Part shown: positions 6,368 through 14,426 of the stretch, piece by piece
How positions within the stretch are numbered: position 1 is the stretch's first letter
How the letters are laid out: each line of letters begins with the position of its first letter
Source: Bacillota bacterium
GTDB taxonomy: Bacteria; Bacillota; Clostridia; Christensenellales; SZUA-584
Length of the DNA: 22,844 nt
Reading direction: 5' to 3'
Assembly: GCA_023436525.1 (NCBI GenBank)
Contig: JAEZIW010000074.1
Span: forward strand, 1 to 22,844
Notes under the pieces: model-generated
Seen by the model: only the letters and a program-made list of their open reading frames with translations
Database searches by the model: none
Told to the model about the DNA's origin: nothing
Translations under genes and position numbers: made by a program

Positions 6368-7066
6368 ATGAACGAGAAAGTCTTGATCGTTGATGATGAG
6401 CTTAATATTTTAGAACTTCTGGAATTTAATTTGAAAAAAGAAGGCTATAATGTGCTGCGTGCCGATACAGGGGAAAAGGCTGTGGCCGTGCTGAATCAGG
6501 TTCGTCCCGATATCGTGCTGCTCGACCAGATGCTGCCGGGGCTGGATGGGCTCGGTGTGCTGAAAAAGATGCGATCTATGGAGATAATGGCTGATATACC
6601 GGTGATCATGGTAACGGCGCGCTCGGAGGAGATTGATAAAATCATCGGGCTTGAGCTCGGTGCGGACGATTATATCACGAAGCCGTTCAGTATGCGTGAG
6701 CTGCTGGCTCGTGTGAAAGCGTTATTAAGACGCACAAAACGGGCGGATATGCCGGTGCCCGCAACGCTTGCCTATAATCAACTAAAAGTTGATACAGTCG
6801 GCTACACGGCAAGCATCAACGATAACAAGATACTGCTGACACTAAAGGAGTTCGATCTGCTGGTGCTGCTGATGTCCGGCGTTTCACAGGTGTTTACGCG
6901 CGATGCGATACTGAATAAAGTGTGGGGATACGACTATTTCGGCGAAACACGCACAGTTGACGTTCATATTACGAATCTTCGTCGAAAGCTCAAGGATTAC
7001 GGCGATTTGATTGAAACTGTCAGAGGTGTCGGGTACCGCTTCAATCCTCAAAACGAAAATGTTTAA
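6368..7066 (+). CDS. phoP: OmpR/PhoP-family response regulator
   Basis: DNA-binding response regulator of a two-component system. The 232-residue product has a receiver domain with the acidic pair D9/D10, phospho-acceptor D53 in VLLDQMLPGLDG, the switch threonine in MVTAR, and the lysine in ITKPFS. A linker and an OmpR-type winged helix follow (about 130-228), with LTLKEFDLL, VWGYDYFGETRTVDVHI, LRRKL and ETVRGVGYRF. Q replaces the more usual hydrophobic residue after D53, a small variation. AAAGGG lies about 7 bases before ATG 6368. The stop overlaps the start of the histidine kinase. The assignment to PhoP rather than another OmpR-class regulator rests on the partner kinase's PhoR-like layout; no phosphate transport genes are nearby. 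Confidence 0.85.
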   Translation: MNEKVLIVDDELNILELLEFNLKKEGYNVLRADTGEKAVAVLNQVRPDIVLLDQMLPGLDGLGVLKKMRSMEIMADIPVIMVTARSEEIDKIIGLELGADDYITKPFSMRELLARVKALLRRTKRADMPVPATLAYNQLKVDTVGYTASINDNKILLTLKEFDLLVLLMSGVSQVFTRDAILNKVWGYDYFGETRTVDVHITNLRRKLKDYGDLIETVRGVGYRFNPQNENV

Positions 7067-8795
7067 AAAAGTAGCCATAAAAATATCTTTGCTTTTTTTG
7101 ATTGTGATGACTGCAGCCAGTATTTTTACTGCCGTGAGTCTTGATTTGACTTATAAAAACGATACACGGATTGTGCTGAAGCAAAATGCGCGTGAAATCG
7201 AAAGCATTATTTTAACAACGGATGATTATCAAAACACACTGAAAAAAATTGATGAGATCAGGGATATGCGGATAACGCTGATCGATTTAAACGGCGCGGT
7301 CGTTTTTGATACGCGCGCAGATGCGCATACGCTTGAGAACCACGCAAGCAGGCCGGAGCTGATAACCGCTATGAAAGACGGCGTCGGGTCGAACATCCGG
7401 TTCAGCGATACACTCGGACAGGATATGATGTATCTTGCGCTTCGCTCCGACAGCCTTAATATTATAATTCGTGTATCATTAATGCTCGAAGGTGTGGCCG
7501 CCTATTCCGCAGAGCTTTGGCTGCCGTTGATGTCAGTGCTCATCGTTGCACTTTTGCTGTGTCTCGGTATTGCGCTTTTTGTTTCGCGCCGCATCACCAG
7601 GCCGATTGTCTCACTGCAAGGCGATATGGAGCGTATCGCGCAGGGGCAATACAACGATCTGGAAATTATAAGGTCAAGCGATGAAATCGAAGAGCTATCT
7701 CGCTCTCTCAATAATATGGCGGGTACGCTTAAGCGCAGCTTCAGCGAAATATCGGAATACAATTCGCGCCTGGAAGCTGTTTTTCGAGCCGTACCGGGCG
7801 GCATCGTGGCGGTGAATAACGATCTGCGCGTGATTATGGCGAACCCGGCAGCGCGCGGTATGTTTGCGATGTCGGCTGCGCCCGAAGGCAAGCATTTTCT
7901 TGAAGTTACACAGCACACGCAGTTAGAATCGGTGATTCGTGAAGCCGCAAAATCTCAAGGCGTCATTGAGCGGGAGATGACGGTTGTCAGAGGGCTTGAG
8001 GATATAACGCTGCAGGTGTTTGCGGTATGCGTATTCAGCGAGGGACATGCGTACGGCGTGATTCTGCTTGTGCAGGATATCACGAAGCTGAGAAAGCTCG
8101 AAACACTGCGCAGCGATTTTGCTGCCAATGTATCTCATGAACTGAAAACACCGCTAACAGTCATTCGCGGTTTTACGGATACGCTGAAGGATTCGCGCAT
8201 ATCTTCGGATGATGCCGCGCGATTCATCGATATCATTTCCATCGAATCGGAGCGCCTGACACGTTTGATTGACGACATACTGCTGCTGTCAGACATTGAG
8301 AACACGGCGATCATACCCGCTGCCGTGACGGATATTCGCGACGGCGTGCAGGAGGCGCTGGCGTTGCTGGATTCAAAAGCGAAAGGGAAAAAAATTGATA
8401 TCAGTATCGTTTTTGATAAAAAACCGGTGATAACGGCAGCCGAAAAGGACAGGATTAAGCAAATGGCGATAAATTTAATAGACAACGCCATTAAATACAC
8501 GCCGTCCGGCGGCAAGGTCAGCGTTACGGTAACGCGGCAAGACGGTTTTGGCATACTTCGTGTGGAAGACACGGGCATCGGCATTCCTCAGAACAATATA
8601 CCGCGGTTGTTTGAGCGGTTTTACCGTGTGGATAAAAGCCGTTCGCGTGCTCTTGGAGGCACGGGCCTTGGACTGGCGATCGTCAAACACATCGTTAAAC
8701 TGCTGGATGGCCATATCACCGTCAGCAGCGAAGTGGGTCGGGGCAGTGTTTTTACCGTATCGCTGCCGCTCGACAGAAATGTGGAACTCGGCTAA
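7059..8795 (+). CDS. phoR: PhoR-like sensor histidine kinase
   Basis: Membrane sensor kinase partner of the upstream regulator. The 578-residue protein has transmembrane segment 1 (about 7-29), an extracytoplasmic sensor region (30-150), transmembrane segment 2 (about 153-174), a HAMP linker (175-228), a PAS domain (about 240-340), a HisKA domain with H360 in SHELKTPLTVIRGF, and an HATPase domain with N box NLIDNAIKYTPSGG (from residue 472), DTGIGIP and GGTGLGLAIVK. This order is that of Firmicutes PhoR/WalK-type kinases. ATG 7059 is chosen because MFKKVAIKISLLF starts the first membrane helix and overlaps the regulator's stop by 8 bases; an open frame further upstream would read deep into phoP. 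The signal sensed cannot be told from sequence, so the PhoR name is tentative. Confidence 0.85.
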   Translation: MFKKVAIKISLLFLIVMTAASIFTAVSLDLTYKNDTRIVLKQNAREIESIILTTDDYQNTLKKIDEIRDMRITLIDLNGAVVFDTRADAHTLENHASRPELITAMKDGVGSNIRFSDTLGQDMMYLALRSDSLNIIIRVSLMLEGVAAYSAELWLPLMSVLIVALLLCLGIALFVSRRITRPIVSLQGDMERIAQGQYNDLEIIRSSDEIEELSRSLNNMAGTLKRSFSEISEYNSRLEAVFRAVPGGIVAVNNDLRVIMANPAARGMFAMSAAPEGKHFLEVTQHTQLESVIREAAKSQGVIEREMTVVRGLEDITLQVFAVCVFSEGHAYGVILLVQDITKLRKLETLRSDFAANVSHELKTPLTVIRGFTDTLKDSRISSDDAARFIDIISIESERLTRLIDDILLLSDIENTAIIPAAVTDIRDGVQEALALLDSKAKGKKIDISIVFDKKPVITAAEKDRIKQMAINLIDNAIKYTPSGGKVSVTVTRQDGFGILRVEDTGIGIPQNNIPRLFERFYRVDKSRSRALGGTGLGLAIVKHIVKLLDGHITVSSEVGRGSVFTVSLPLDRNVELG

Positions 8796-8812
8796 AATTA
8801 ATTATCCCATGC

Positions 8813-8841
8813 TTGCACATTTATGTGAAATGTGTTAGCAT
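8813..8841 (+). promoter_or_regulatory. Sigma-A promoter of the rimP-nusA-infB operon
   Basis: -35 TTGCAC (8813-8818), 17-base spacer, -10 TAGCAT (8836-8841) preceded by TGT (extended -10). Transcription is expected near 8848, giving a leader of about 135 bases before rimP that holds two stem-loops. Confidence 0.65.
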
Positions 8842-8870
8842 AGGTCTCGAAAGCAAGCTTGATTTACAGG

Positions 8871-8894
8871 AGAGTGGGAAAAACCCACTCTTTT
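8871..8894 (+). terminator. Leader terminator/attenuator hairpin upstream of rimP-nusA
   Basis: AGAGTGGG (8871-8878) and CCCACTCT (8884-8891) form a perfect 8-bp stem around AAAAA, followed by a short T-run. Flanking GG and TT can add wobble pairs. It follows the operon promoter, so it can stop phoR read-through and can attenuate its own operon. In B. subtilis the nusA operon is autoregulated by a NusA-dependent leader terminator (established for that species); the weak T-tract here fits a factor-dependent terminator. Confidence 0.75.
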
Positions 8895-8899
8895 CAATT

Positions 8900-8948
8900 G
8901 TTTAGCCGTAGCAAGTGTTAGAGTAAGGATGCGCTTAATATGCTAAAC
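8900..8948 (+). promoter_or_regulatory. Second structured element in the rimP leader
   Basis: GTTTAGC (8900-8906) pairs perfectly with GCTAAAC (8942-8948). Inside, AAGTG (8913-8917) can pair with CGCTT (8932-8936), with one G-U, leaving a 14-base apical loop. This loop carries AGAGT (8920-8924), complementary to ACTCT in the 3' arm of the preceding terminator hairpin, so an alternative fold is possible. Found by eye; function unknown. Confidence 0.4.
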
Positions 8949-8981
8949 CGAAACAAGCTTCTTATTTAAAGAAATTGGCAG

Positions 8982-9440
8982 GTGTTCGAAATTTCTAAAA
9001 AAACAGAATCGCTCATAGAATCGATTGTCGAGCCGCTGATTACACAGAGCGGATACGAATATGTGGGTACGGAAATCAATAAAAACGGTACGGATATTGA
9101 ATTGATTATTTACGCCGATAAGCCGGGCGGCTTGCAGCTGGATGATTGCGAGAAAATCAGTAAGCTCATTGACCCGGTTATCGATGAGCAAGATCCAATT
9201 GAAGAATCTTATTACCTTTGTGTCTCGTCGCCCGGGCTTGACAGACCGCTAAAATCGCAGCGCGATTTTAATCGCAGCGTGGGCAAAAAAGTTGACGTTA
9301 AGCTATACCGCCCGCTGGAAGGAAAAAAAGAGTGGTCGGGACAGCTCACGGCGTTTGACGATAACGGATTTACATTAGACGATACGACAACATTCACCTA
9401 CAAAGACGCAGCCATTGTCAGGCTGCATGTTGATCTATAA
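8982..9440 (+). CDS. rimP: Ribosome maturation factor RimP
   Basis: Assists 30S subunit assembly in the cytoplasm. The 152-residue product shows the RimP/DUF150 pattern: an N-terminal domain (about 1-85) with GYEYVGTEI, L.IYADKPGG, DDCEKISK and YYLCVSSPGLDRPL, then an SH3-like C-terminal domain (about 90-152) with DVKLYRPLEGKKEW and FTYKDAAIVRL. The start is GTG 8982, with only a weak AAAGAA site about 9 bases before it. A weak start is notable behind such a structured leader. It is the first gene of the nusA-infB operon; nusA follows after 14 bases with a good GGAGG. Confidence 0.93.
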   Translation: MFEISKKTESLIESIVEPLITQSGYEYVGTEINKNGTDIELIIYADKPGGLQLDDCEKISKLIDPVIDEQDPIEESYYLCVSSPGLDRPLKSQRDFNRSVGKKVDVKLYRPLEGKKEWSGQLTAFDDNGFTLDDTTTFTYKDAAIVRLHVDL

Positions 9441-9454
9441 TATCGGAGGATAGT

Positions 9455-10624
9455 ATGAGCACAGAGTTTTTAAGTGCGCTGGCAGCGCTGGAAAGAGAAA
9501 AGGGCATTGATAAGAGCGTTTTAATCGATGCGATTGAAAATGCTCTGGTTTCGGCATACAAAAAGAACTACGGTACCGTTCAGGATGTACGCGTGGAAGT
9601 GGACGACACAACAGGTGCTTACCGTGTTTTTGCGAAAAAAACGGTGACCGAGAATGTAGAGGATGAGGAATCTGAAATATCGCTGGCCGATGCGCATAAA
9701 ATAAACATTGCTTACGAACCCGGCGATATTATTGAGATGGAAGTGACACCCGGCTCCTTTGGCCGAATCGCGGCGCAGACAGCCAAACAGGTGGTGGTTC
9801 ACCGCTTGAGAGAAGCTGAACGCGGCATCGTGTATGAGAAGTTCATCGAACGTGAAGGCGAAGTGCTGAACGCGACGATACACCGCGTGGATAAAAACAG
9901 CATACTGCTTGAAATTGACGGAGCCGAGGGTATGATGGGCGTCGGCGAAACAGTTCCCGGGGAAAGATACAACATCAACGATCATATCAAGGTTTACGTT
10001 ACCGAAGTACGCAAAACGACGAAGGGGCCGCAGATCATTGTATCAAGAACGCATCCCGGCCTGCTTAAGCGACTCTTTGAAATCGAAGTGCCTGAGATCA
10101 TGCAAAACATCGTGCATATTAAGAGCATTGCGCGGGAAGCCGGTTCGCGCACGAAAATTGCTGTGCATTCCGACGATTCCAATGTGGATCCGGTGGGGTC
10201 TTGCGTCGGACAGAAGGGCTCTCGTATCGATAGAATCGTGGGGGAACTCGGCAACGAAAAGATTGACGTGATTCCGTGGAGTGCAGACCCAATTGAGTTT
10301 ATCGCCAATTCGCTTCGGCCCGCAAAGGTGCTGATGGTGCAAATCAACGAATCGGAAAAGGCGGCTAAGGTGGTTGTGCCGGATTATCAGCTGTCGCTGG
10401 CTATCGGGCGTGAAGGTCAGAACGCGCGGCTGGCAGCCAAATTAACCGGCTGGAAGATCGATATCAAAAGCCAGTCGCAGATTGAGCAGGCGCTTTTTGA
10501 CGACGACACGCAGGAAGAGGACTACAGCGCCGATCTTGAGTACGATTCCTTCCTTGATGACGATATGGATGCATCGGCAGACAGCGCTGAGATTTCGGAA
10601 GATAATAACGAAAAAGAGGAGTGA
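9455..10624 (+). CDS. nusA: Transcription termination/antitermination protein NusA
   Basis: RNA polymerase-associated factor that modulates pausing, termination and antitermination. The 389-residue product has the N-terminal polymerase-binding domain (about 1-125), an S1 domain (about 135-200, with EGEVLNATIHRV), and two KH domains (about 205-345). The KH motifs seen are SRTHPGLLKRLFEIEVPEI, DPVGSCVGQKGSRI, ELGNEKIDVIPW, and LAIGREGQNARLAAKLTGWKIDI. It ends in a 40-residue acidic tail, a form common in Firmicutes, and lacks the acidic repeat domains of E. coli NusA. GGAGG precedes ATG 9455 by 5 bases. It probably autoregulates the operon through the leader hairpin (inference by analogy with B. 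subtilis). Confidence 0.97.
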   Translation: MSTEFLSALAALEREKGIDKSVLIDAIENALVSAYKKNYGTVQDVRVEVDDTTGAYRVFAKKTVTENVEDEESEISLADAHKINIAYEPGDIIEMEVTPGSFGRIAAQTAKQVVVHRLREAERGIVYEKFIEREGEVLNATIHRVDKNSILLEIDGAEGMMGVGETVPGERYNINDHIKVYVTEVRKTTKGPQIIVSRTHPGLLKRLFEIEVPEIMQNIVHIKSIAREAGSRTKIAVHSDDSNVDPVGSCVGQKGSRIDRIVGELGNEKIDVIPWSADPIEFIANSLRPAKVLMVQINESEKAAKVVVPDYQLSLAIGREGQNARLAAKLTGWKIDIKSQSQIEQALFDDDTQEEDYSADLEYDSFLDDDMDASADSAEISEDNNEKEE

Positions 10625-10632
10625 CATCCCGC

Positions 10633-10905
10633 TTGAAGACCAAGAAGATGCCGGTGCGTATGTGTATAGCGTGTCGCGAAGGCAGGCCTAAAAAAGAGCT
10701 GGTTCGAATTGTGGCATCCGATAACGGTTTGCACGCCGATGAAACGGGCAAGGCGAATGGCCGCGGCGCTTACATATGCCCGGACGTGGCATGCCTAGAT
10801 AAAGCAAAAAAAACGAAGGCTTTTGAAAGAGCCCTCGAGGCGCCGCTTGATGAAGAAGCGTATAATGCTATAAAAAGGGTGATATTGCGGCGTGGACTCA
10901 AATAA
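10633..10905 (+). CDS. rnpM: YlxR/RnpM family RNA-binding protein
   Basis: The YlxR (DUF448) family; the B. subtilis member has been described as RnpM, a modulator of RNase P. The 90-residue product begins with the family's MK.KK.P.R.C pattern and shows CIACREGRPKKELVRIV, then GRGAYICPD and CLDKAKKTKAFERAL. TTG 10633 is chosen because it gives that canonical N-terminus and has GAGGAG (10616-10621) 11 bases upstream. A GTG at 10621 overlaps the nusA stop but would sit on the Shine-Dalgarno itself. The position between nusA and ylxQ is typical for Firmicutes. The stop overlaps ylxQ by 14 bases. Confidence 0.9.
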   Translation: MKTKKMPVRMCIACREGRPKKELVRIVASDNGLHADETGKANGRGAYICPDVACLDKAKKTKAFERALEAPLDEEAYNAIKRVILRRGLK

Positions 10906-11206
10906 ATTATCGATGATCGGGCTTGCTTTCCGAGCCGGAAAAACGCTGGCAGGATCGGCAGCCTGTGAAAAAGGGCTGAAGCAAAGGCAAATTGTGCTGA
11001 TGCTTCTGCAGGAAGGGCTGGCACCTTCCAGTAAAAAAACATTTACAGAATTATGTGAAAGAACCCGCACCAAATTGATAACGGTCAGCGAGCAGGATCG
11101 TTTGGGAGATGCGATAGGGCGCCCCGGAATCATGGTGCTTGGGATCACAGATAAAAGATTTGCAGACGCGATAATCAACAAATTAGACGGTGGGAGTGGC
11201 TTTTAA
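10892..11206 (+). CDS. ylxQ: YlxQ, L7Ae-family RNA-binding protein
   Basis: A 104-residue member of the ribosomal L7Ae/L30e family, whose relatives bind kink-turn RNA; YlxQ itself has no firmly assigned role. The sequence has the family outline NKLSMIGLAFRAGKTLAGS, then a KQRQIVLMLLQEGLAPSSKK segment, and RPGIMVLGITDKRFADAI. Start GTG 10892 is supported by AAGGGTGAT (10875-10883), 8 bases upstream, within rnpM. The stop overlaps the infB ATG by one base (TAATG). Together with nusA and rnpM it forms the usual small-gene pair ahead of infB. Confidence 0.88.
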   Translation: MDSNKLSMIGLAFRAGKTLAGSAACEKGLKQRQIVLMLLQEGLAPSSKKTFTELCERTRTKLITVSEQDRLGDAIGRPGIMVLGITDKRFADAIINKLDGGSGF

Positions 11207-14085
11207 TGAGTAAACTGAAAATTATCGATATGAACAAACAGCTGATCGACAGATCGAAGCAAACGGTGGGGCGGATGGACACGCTGCAGACAAATGTGCA
11301 GAACCATTTGGCCACTTTGAAACGCATTGAAGCAGAGCTGATGCGCATTGCGCGCGCCGAGGCTGAAGAGCAGCGTCTGTTGAAACAGCAGCAGGAAGCT
11401 CAGGCACAAGAAAAAGCCGCCGCTGAAGCTAAGAAAGCGGAAAATGTAACGGTGAATGTAACAGCGGCACCGCCGGAAGTAATTAAAGCTCCCGCGGAAC
11501 AACCGAAGCCGGTTGAACCGAAAGCAGAAAAAGCCGAAGAGCTGCCGCCGCAGGCAGAAAAACAAGAACAAAAAGCACAGCATACTGTGCCGCAGAATAC
11601 CAACCAGCAGCCAAGAAGCGACGCTCAATCGAGCGTGCAGGATCGGCCGCGTCCGGTTCAGGACCAGCGCGTGCAGGAACGCCCGCCGTATCAAGGACAG
11701 GAACAGCGCGGACAGGATCGGCCGCGCCCGGCTCAGGATCAGCGCGGGCAGGATCGCCCGCCGTATCAGGGACAAGGCGGACAAAACCGCCCGCCGTATC
11801 AGGGCCAAGGCGGACAAAGCCGCCCGCCGTATCAGGGCCAAGGCGGACAAAACCGCCCGCCGTATCAGGGACAAGGCGGTCAGAATCGCCCGCCGTATCA
11901 GGGACAAGGCGGACAGAATCGCCCGCCGTATCAGGGACAAGGCGGTCAGAATCGCCCGCCGTATCAGGGACAAGGCGGACAAAACCGCCCGCCGTATCAG
12001 GGACAGGGCGGTCAGAATCGCCCGCCGTATCAGGGGCAGGATCAACGGCCGCGCGGCGATATGAATTCAAGGCCGGGTTCCGCAGATTTTTCAAAGAAGC
12101 CCAAATCGGCAGGTATGGAAACGGAAGGCTTTGTAACAGTTGAAAGAAGGACACAGCCGCCGGCCAAAAAGACGGCGCATGGCGGCAGTTCGTTTGTAAA
12201 GGATGATAAAAACAAGAAGTCTAAAAAGGCGTTGATGAAAGAAAAAATCGGCATGGACGACGGAGATGAGAGATACAGAGGCAAGCGCCGTATCAAATCG
12301 AAAGTCTTCGTGACACCGATGCCGGTGGTAATTGAAAAGGCAGTGATGACAACAGAAACGATATCGGTTAAAACATTGGCAGAAAAAACGGGGAAACCGG
12401 TGGCAGATCTCATCAAAAAGCTGCTGCTGCTTGGTATGATGTGCACAATCAACTCAGAGATTGATTATGATACGGCTCAGCTTGTTTGTTCGGAGTTCAA
12501 AATTGAACTGGAATACAAGCCCGCTTTAACGGCGGAAGATGTTCTCGGCGAAGGCGATCAGGAAGATGTCGCTGCCGATCTGAAATCTCGTCCGCCGATC
12601 GTAACGGTCATGGGTCATGTTGACCACGGTAAAACATCGCTGCTGGATGCGATACGCAAAACGCGCGTGACAGATCATGAAGCAGGCGGCATCACGCAGC
12701 ACATCGGCGCATACACGATTACACATAACAAGCGCAGTGTCACGTTCCTCGACACACCCGGCCATGAGGCGTTCACGGCCATGCGTGCCAGAGGCGCTCA
12801 GGTGACGGATATTGCGATTCTTGTGGTGGCTGCGGACGATGGTGTTATGCCGCAGACGGTGGAAGCGATCAACCATTCAAAAGCGGCCGGTGTACCGATC
12901 ATCGTCGCGATCAATAAAATGGACAAAGCGAGTGCCAACCCCGAGCGCGTCAAGCAGGAGCTGACAGAGCATGGGCTCGTGGCCGAAGAATGGGGCGGCG
13001 ATACGGTTATCGTTCCTGTTTCCGCTCACACAAAAGAAGGTATCGATCAGCTGCTGGAAATGATATTGCTGGTGGCGGATGTTCAGGATCTGAAAGCCAA
13101 CCCGAACAGGCTGGCTAAGGGCACCATCGTTGAAGCCAAGCTCGATAAGGGACGCGGCCCGGTGGCTACCGTGCTCGTGCAAAACGGCACGCTGCGCGTG
13201 CAGGACATGATCGTTGCCGGTGTGGCATACGGACGTGTACGCGCAATGGTGGACGATCTTGGGAACCGCGTGGAAGAAGCGTATCCGTCTCAGCCTGTTG
13301 AGGTTGTCGGCTTCTCTGAAGTGCCAGTCGCGGGCGATATTATGCACGCGGTGGAGCAGGATAAGCTCACGAGGCAGGTGGCCGAGGAAAGAAAGGACAA
13401 ACAGAAAGCTGATATGCTTAAGAACCTTTCCAAGGTATCGTTTGAAGACCTGTTCAGCCAGGTGGAACAGGGTAAGGTTCAAGATCTTAATATCGTGATT
13501 AAGGCCGATGTGCAGGGCTCGGTAGAGGCTGTGCGTCAGGCGTTTGAAAAGCTCAGCAACAGCGAGGTGCGCGTGAAGGTTATTCATGCGGGCGTCGGAG
13601 CCATCAAAGCGATGGACGTGATGCTGGCCTCCGCCTCCAATGCCATTATCTTTGGCTTCAACGTTCGCCCTGATTCCATGGCGCGTGCCGAAGCTGATAA
13701 GGAAAAGGTGGAGATTCGTCTATACCGCGTGATTTATAAGGCCATTGAAGAGCTGCAGCTGGCGATAAAGGGCATGCTGGCCCCCGAGTTTAAGGAAGTG
13801 GTTTTGGGGCATGCCGAAGTTCGCACAACGTTCAGCGTATCAAGCATTGGTACCATTGCGGGCAGCTACGTGACGGACGGCAAAATAACGAAGAACGCGC
13901 AGGTTCGTTTGCTGCGAGACAATATTGTGGTGCATGAGGGCGTACTGGCTTCGCTCAAACGTTTCAAGGATGACGTCAAAGAAGTCAATTCCGGGTATGA
14001 ATGCGGCATCACGATCAAAAACTATAATGACTTAAAAGAAGGCGACGTTATTGAAGCCTTTGAAATGCAGGAGATTAAAAGATAG
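11206..14085 (+). CDS. infB: Translation initiation factor IF-2
   Basis: GTPase that places initiator tRNA on the 30S subunit and drives subunit joining. The 959-residue protein is long for a Firmicute (B. subtilis about 716). The N-terminal 365 residues are low-complexity: a charged helical part (1-100), a P/E/K-rich part, then nine tandem 11-residue units (about 181-280). The IF2_N domain (about 383-435) follows. The G domain starts near 464 with G1 GHVDHGKT (470-477), GGITQHIGAY, DTPGHEAF, NKMD and SAHTKEG; domains II, III and IV follow, ending with GYECGITIKNYNDLKEGDVIE. GGGAGTGG precedes ATG 11206. All core motifs are intact, so the repeats should not stop function. Long stop-free frames on both strands over the repeat are shadows. 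Confidence 0.97.
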   Translation: MSKLKIIDMNKQLIDRSKQTVGRMDTLQTNVQNHLATLKRIEAELMRIARAEAEEQRLLKQQQEAQAQEKAAAEAKKAENVTVNVTAAPPEVIKAPAEQPKPVEPKAEKAEELPPQAEKQEQKAQHTVPQNTNQQPRSDAQSSVQDRPRPVQDQRVQERPPYQGQEQRGQDRPRPAQDQRGQDRPPYQGQGGQNRPPYQGQGGQSRPPYQGQGGQNRPPYQGQGGQNRPPYQGQGGQNRPPYQGQGGQNRPPYQGQGGQNRPPYQGQGGQNRPPYQGQDQRPRGDMNSRPGSADFSKKPKSAGMETEGFVTVERRTQPPAKKTAHGGSSFVKDDKNKKSKKALMKEKIGMDDGDERYRGKRRIKSKVFVTPMPVVIEKAVMTTETISVKTLAEKTGKPVADLIKKLLLLGMMCTINSEIDYDTAQLVCSEFKIELEYKPALTAEDVLGEGDQEDVAADLKSRPPIVTVMGHVDHGKTSLLDAIRKTRVTDHEAGGITQHIGAYTITHNKRSVTFLDTPGHEAFTAMRARGAQVTDIAILVVAADDGVMPQTVEAINHSKAAGVPIIVAINKMDKASANPERVKQELTEHGLVAEEWGGDTVIVPVSAHTKEGIDQLLEMILLVADVQDLKANPNRLAKGTIVEAKLDKGRGPVATVLVQNGTLRVQDMIVAGVAYGRVRAMVDDLGNRVEEAYPSQPVEVVGFSEVPVAGDIMHAVEQDKLTRQVAEERKDKQKADMLKNLSKVSFEDLFSQVEQGKVQDLNIVIKADVQGSVEAVRQAFEKLSNSEVRVKVIHAGVGAIKAMDVMLASASNAIIFGFNVRPDSMARAEADKEKVEIRLYRVIYKAIEELQLAIKGMLAPEFKEVVLGHAEVRTTFSVSSIGTIAGSYVTDGKITKNAQVRLLRDNIVVHEGVLASLKRFKDDVKEVNSGYECGITIKNYNDLKEGDVIEAFEMQEIKR
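11748..12044 (+). repeat. Nine-copy 33-bp tandem repeat coding for GGQNRPPYQGQ units in IF-2
   Basis: Nine head-to-tail 33-bp units begin at 11748, 11781, 11814, 11847, 11880, 11913, 11946, 11979 and 12012. The core CGCCCGCCGTATCAGGG is the same in all units. Variation is mostly at third positions (ACAAAAC against TCAGAAT) and in D/N/S before RPPYQGQ. A looser copy with a longer period precedes it (about 11640-11747). It resembles a slippage or unequal-crossover array inside a coding region, in frame throughout. Confidence 0.9.
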
Positions 14086-14420
14086 TGAAAGATCGGCTAA
14101 CAGGAATACAGACGGAATTTAAACGGACACTCAGCGATGTCATTAAAAATGATATCAAAGACCCGCGTGTGTCGGAAATGGCAAGCGTGACGCATGTGGA
14201 TTTGTCGCGGGATTTAAAATATGCCAAGGCATACATCAGTGTGTACGATTCGGAAAAAATGAAGAAATCGACGATCGAAACGCTGACGCATGCAGAGCAT
14301 TTTATAAAAAACGAAGTTGGGCACCGCATGAGAATGCGGCGCCTGCCTGAAATTACTTTTCTGCTGGATACATCGATAGAGTACAGCAGCAAAATTACTG
14401 AAATGCTGAAGAAAGTATAG
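14085..14420 (+). CDS. rbfA: 30S ribosome-binding factor RbfA
   Basis: Small KH-fold protein for late 30S maturation and 16S rRNA 5'-end processing, also needed for cold adaptation. The 111-residue product has the family features RLTGIQTEFKRTLSDVI, IKDPRV.E, VTHVDLSRDLKYAKAYISVY and RLPEITFLLDTSIEYSSKI. The start is GTG 14085, overlapping the infB stop by one base, with AGGAG (14069-14073) 11 bases upstream. ylxP, which lies between infB and rbfA in B. subtilis, is absent. nrnA begins after 6 bases. Confidence 0.94.
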   Translation: MKDRLTGIQTEFKRTLSDVIKNDIKDPRVSEMASVTHVDLSRDLKYAKAYISVYDSEKMKKSTIETLTHAEHFIKNEVGHRMRMRRLPEITFLLDTSIEYSSKITEMLKKV

Positions 14421-14426
14421 GGGTCA

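Noticed and set aside
8796..8981. Possible tRNA or riboswitch in the phoR-rimP gap
   Set aside because: No cloverleaf, T-loop or known riboswitch core is visible; the stems fit a leader terminator plus a second hairpin.
11748..12044. Evenly spaced repeats that could suggest a CRISPR array
   Set aside because: The period is 33 bp with no unique spacers; units are contiguous, in frame and encode a protein repeat.
11203..12045. Long minus-strand frame rich in LIRRAIL-type repeats opposite infB, and a similar plus-frame one at 11513-12064
   Set aside because: Both are produced by the 33-bp repeat, which lacks stops in several frames. IF-2 motifs and a good ribosome binding site support only the infB frame.
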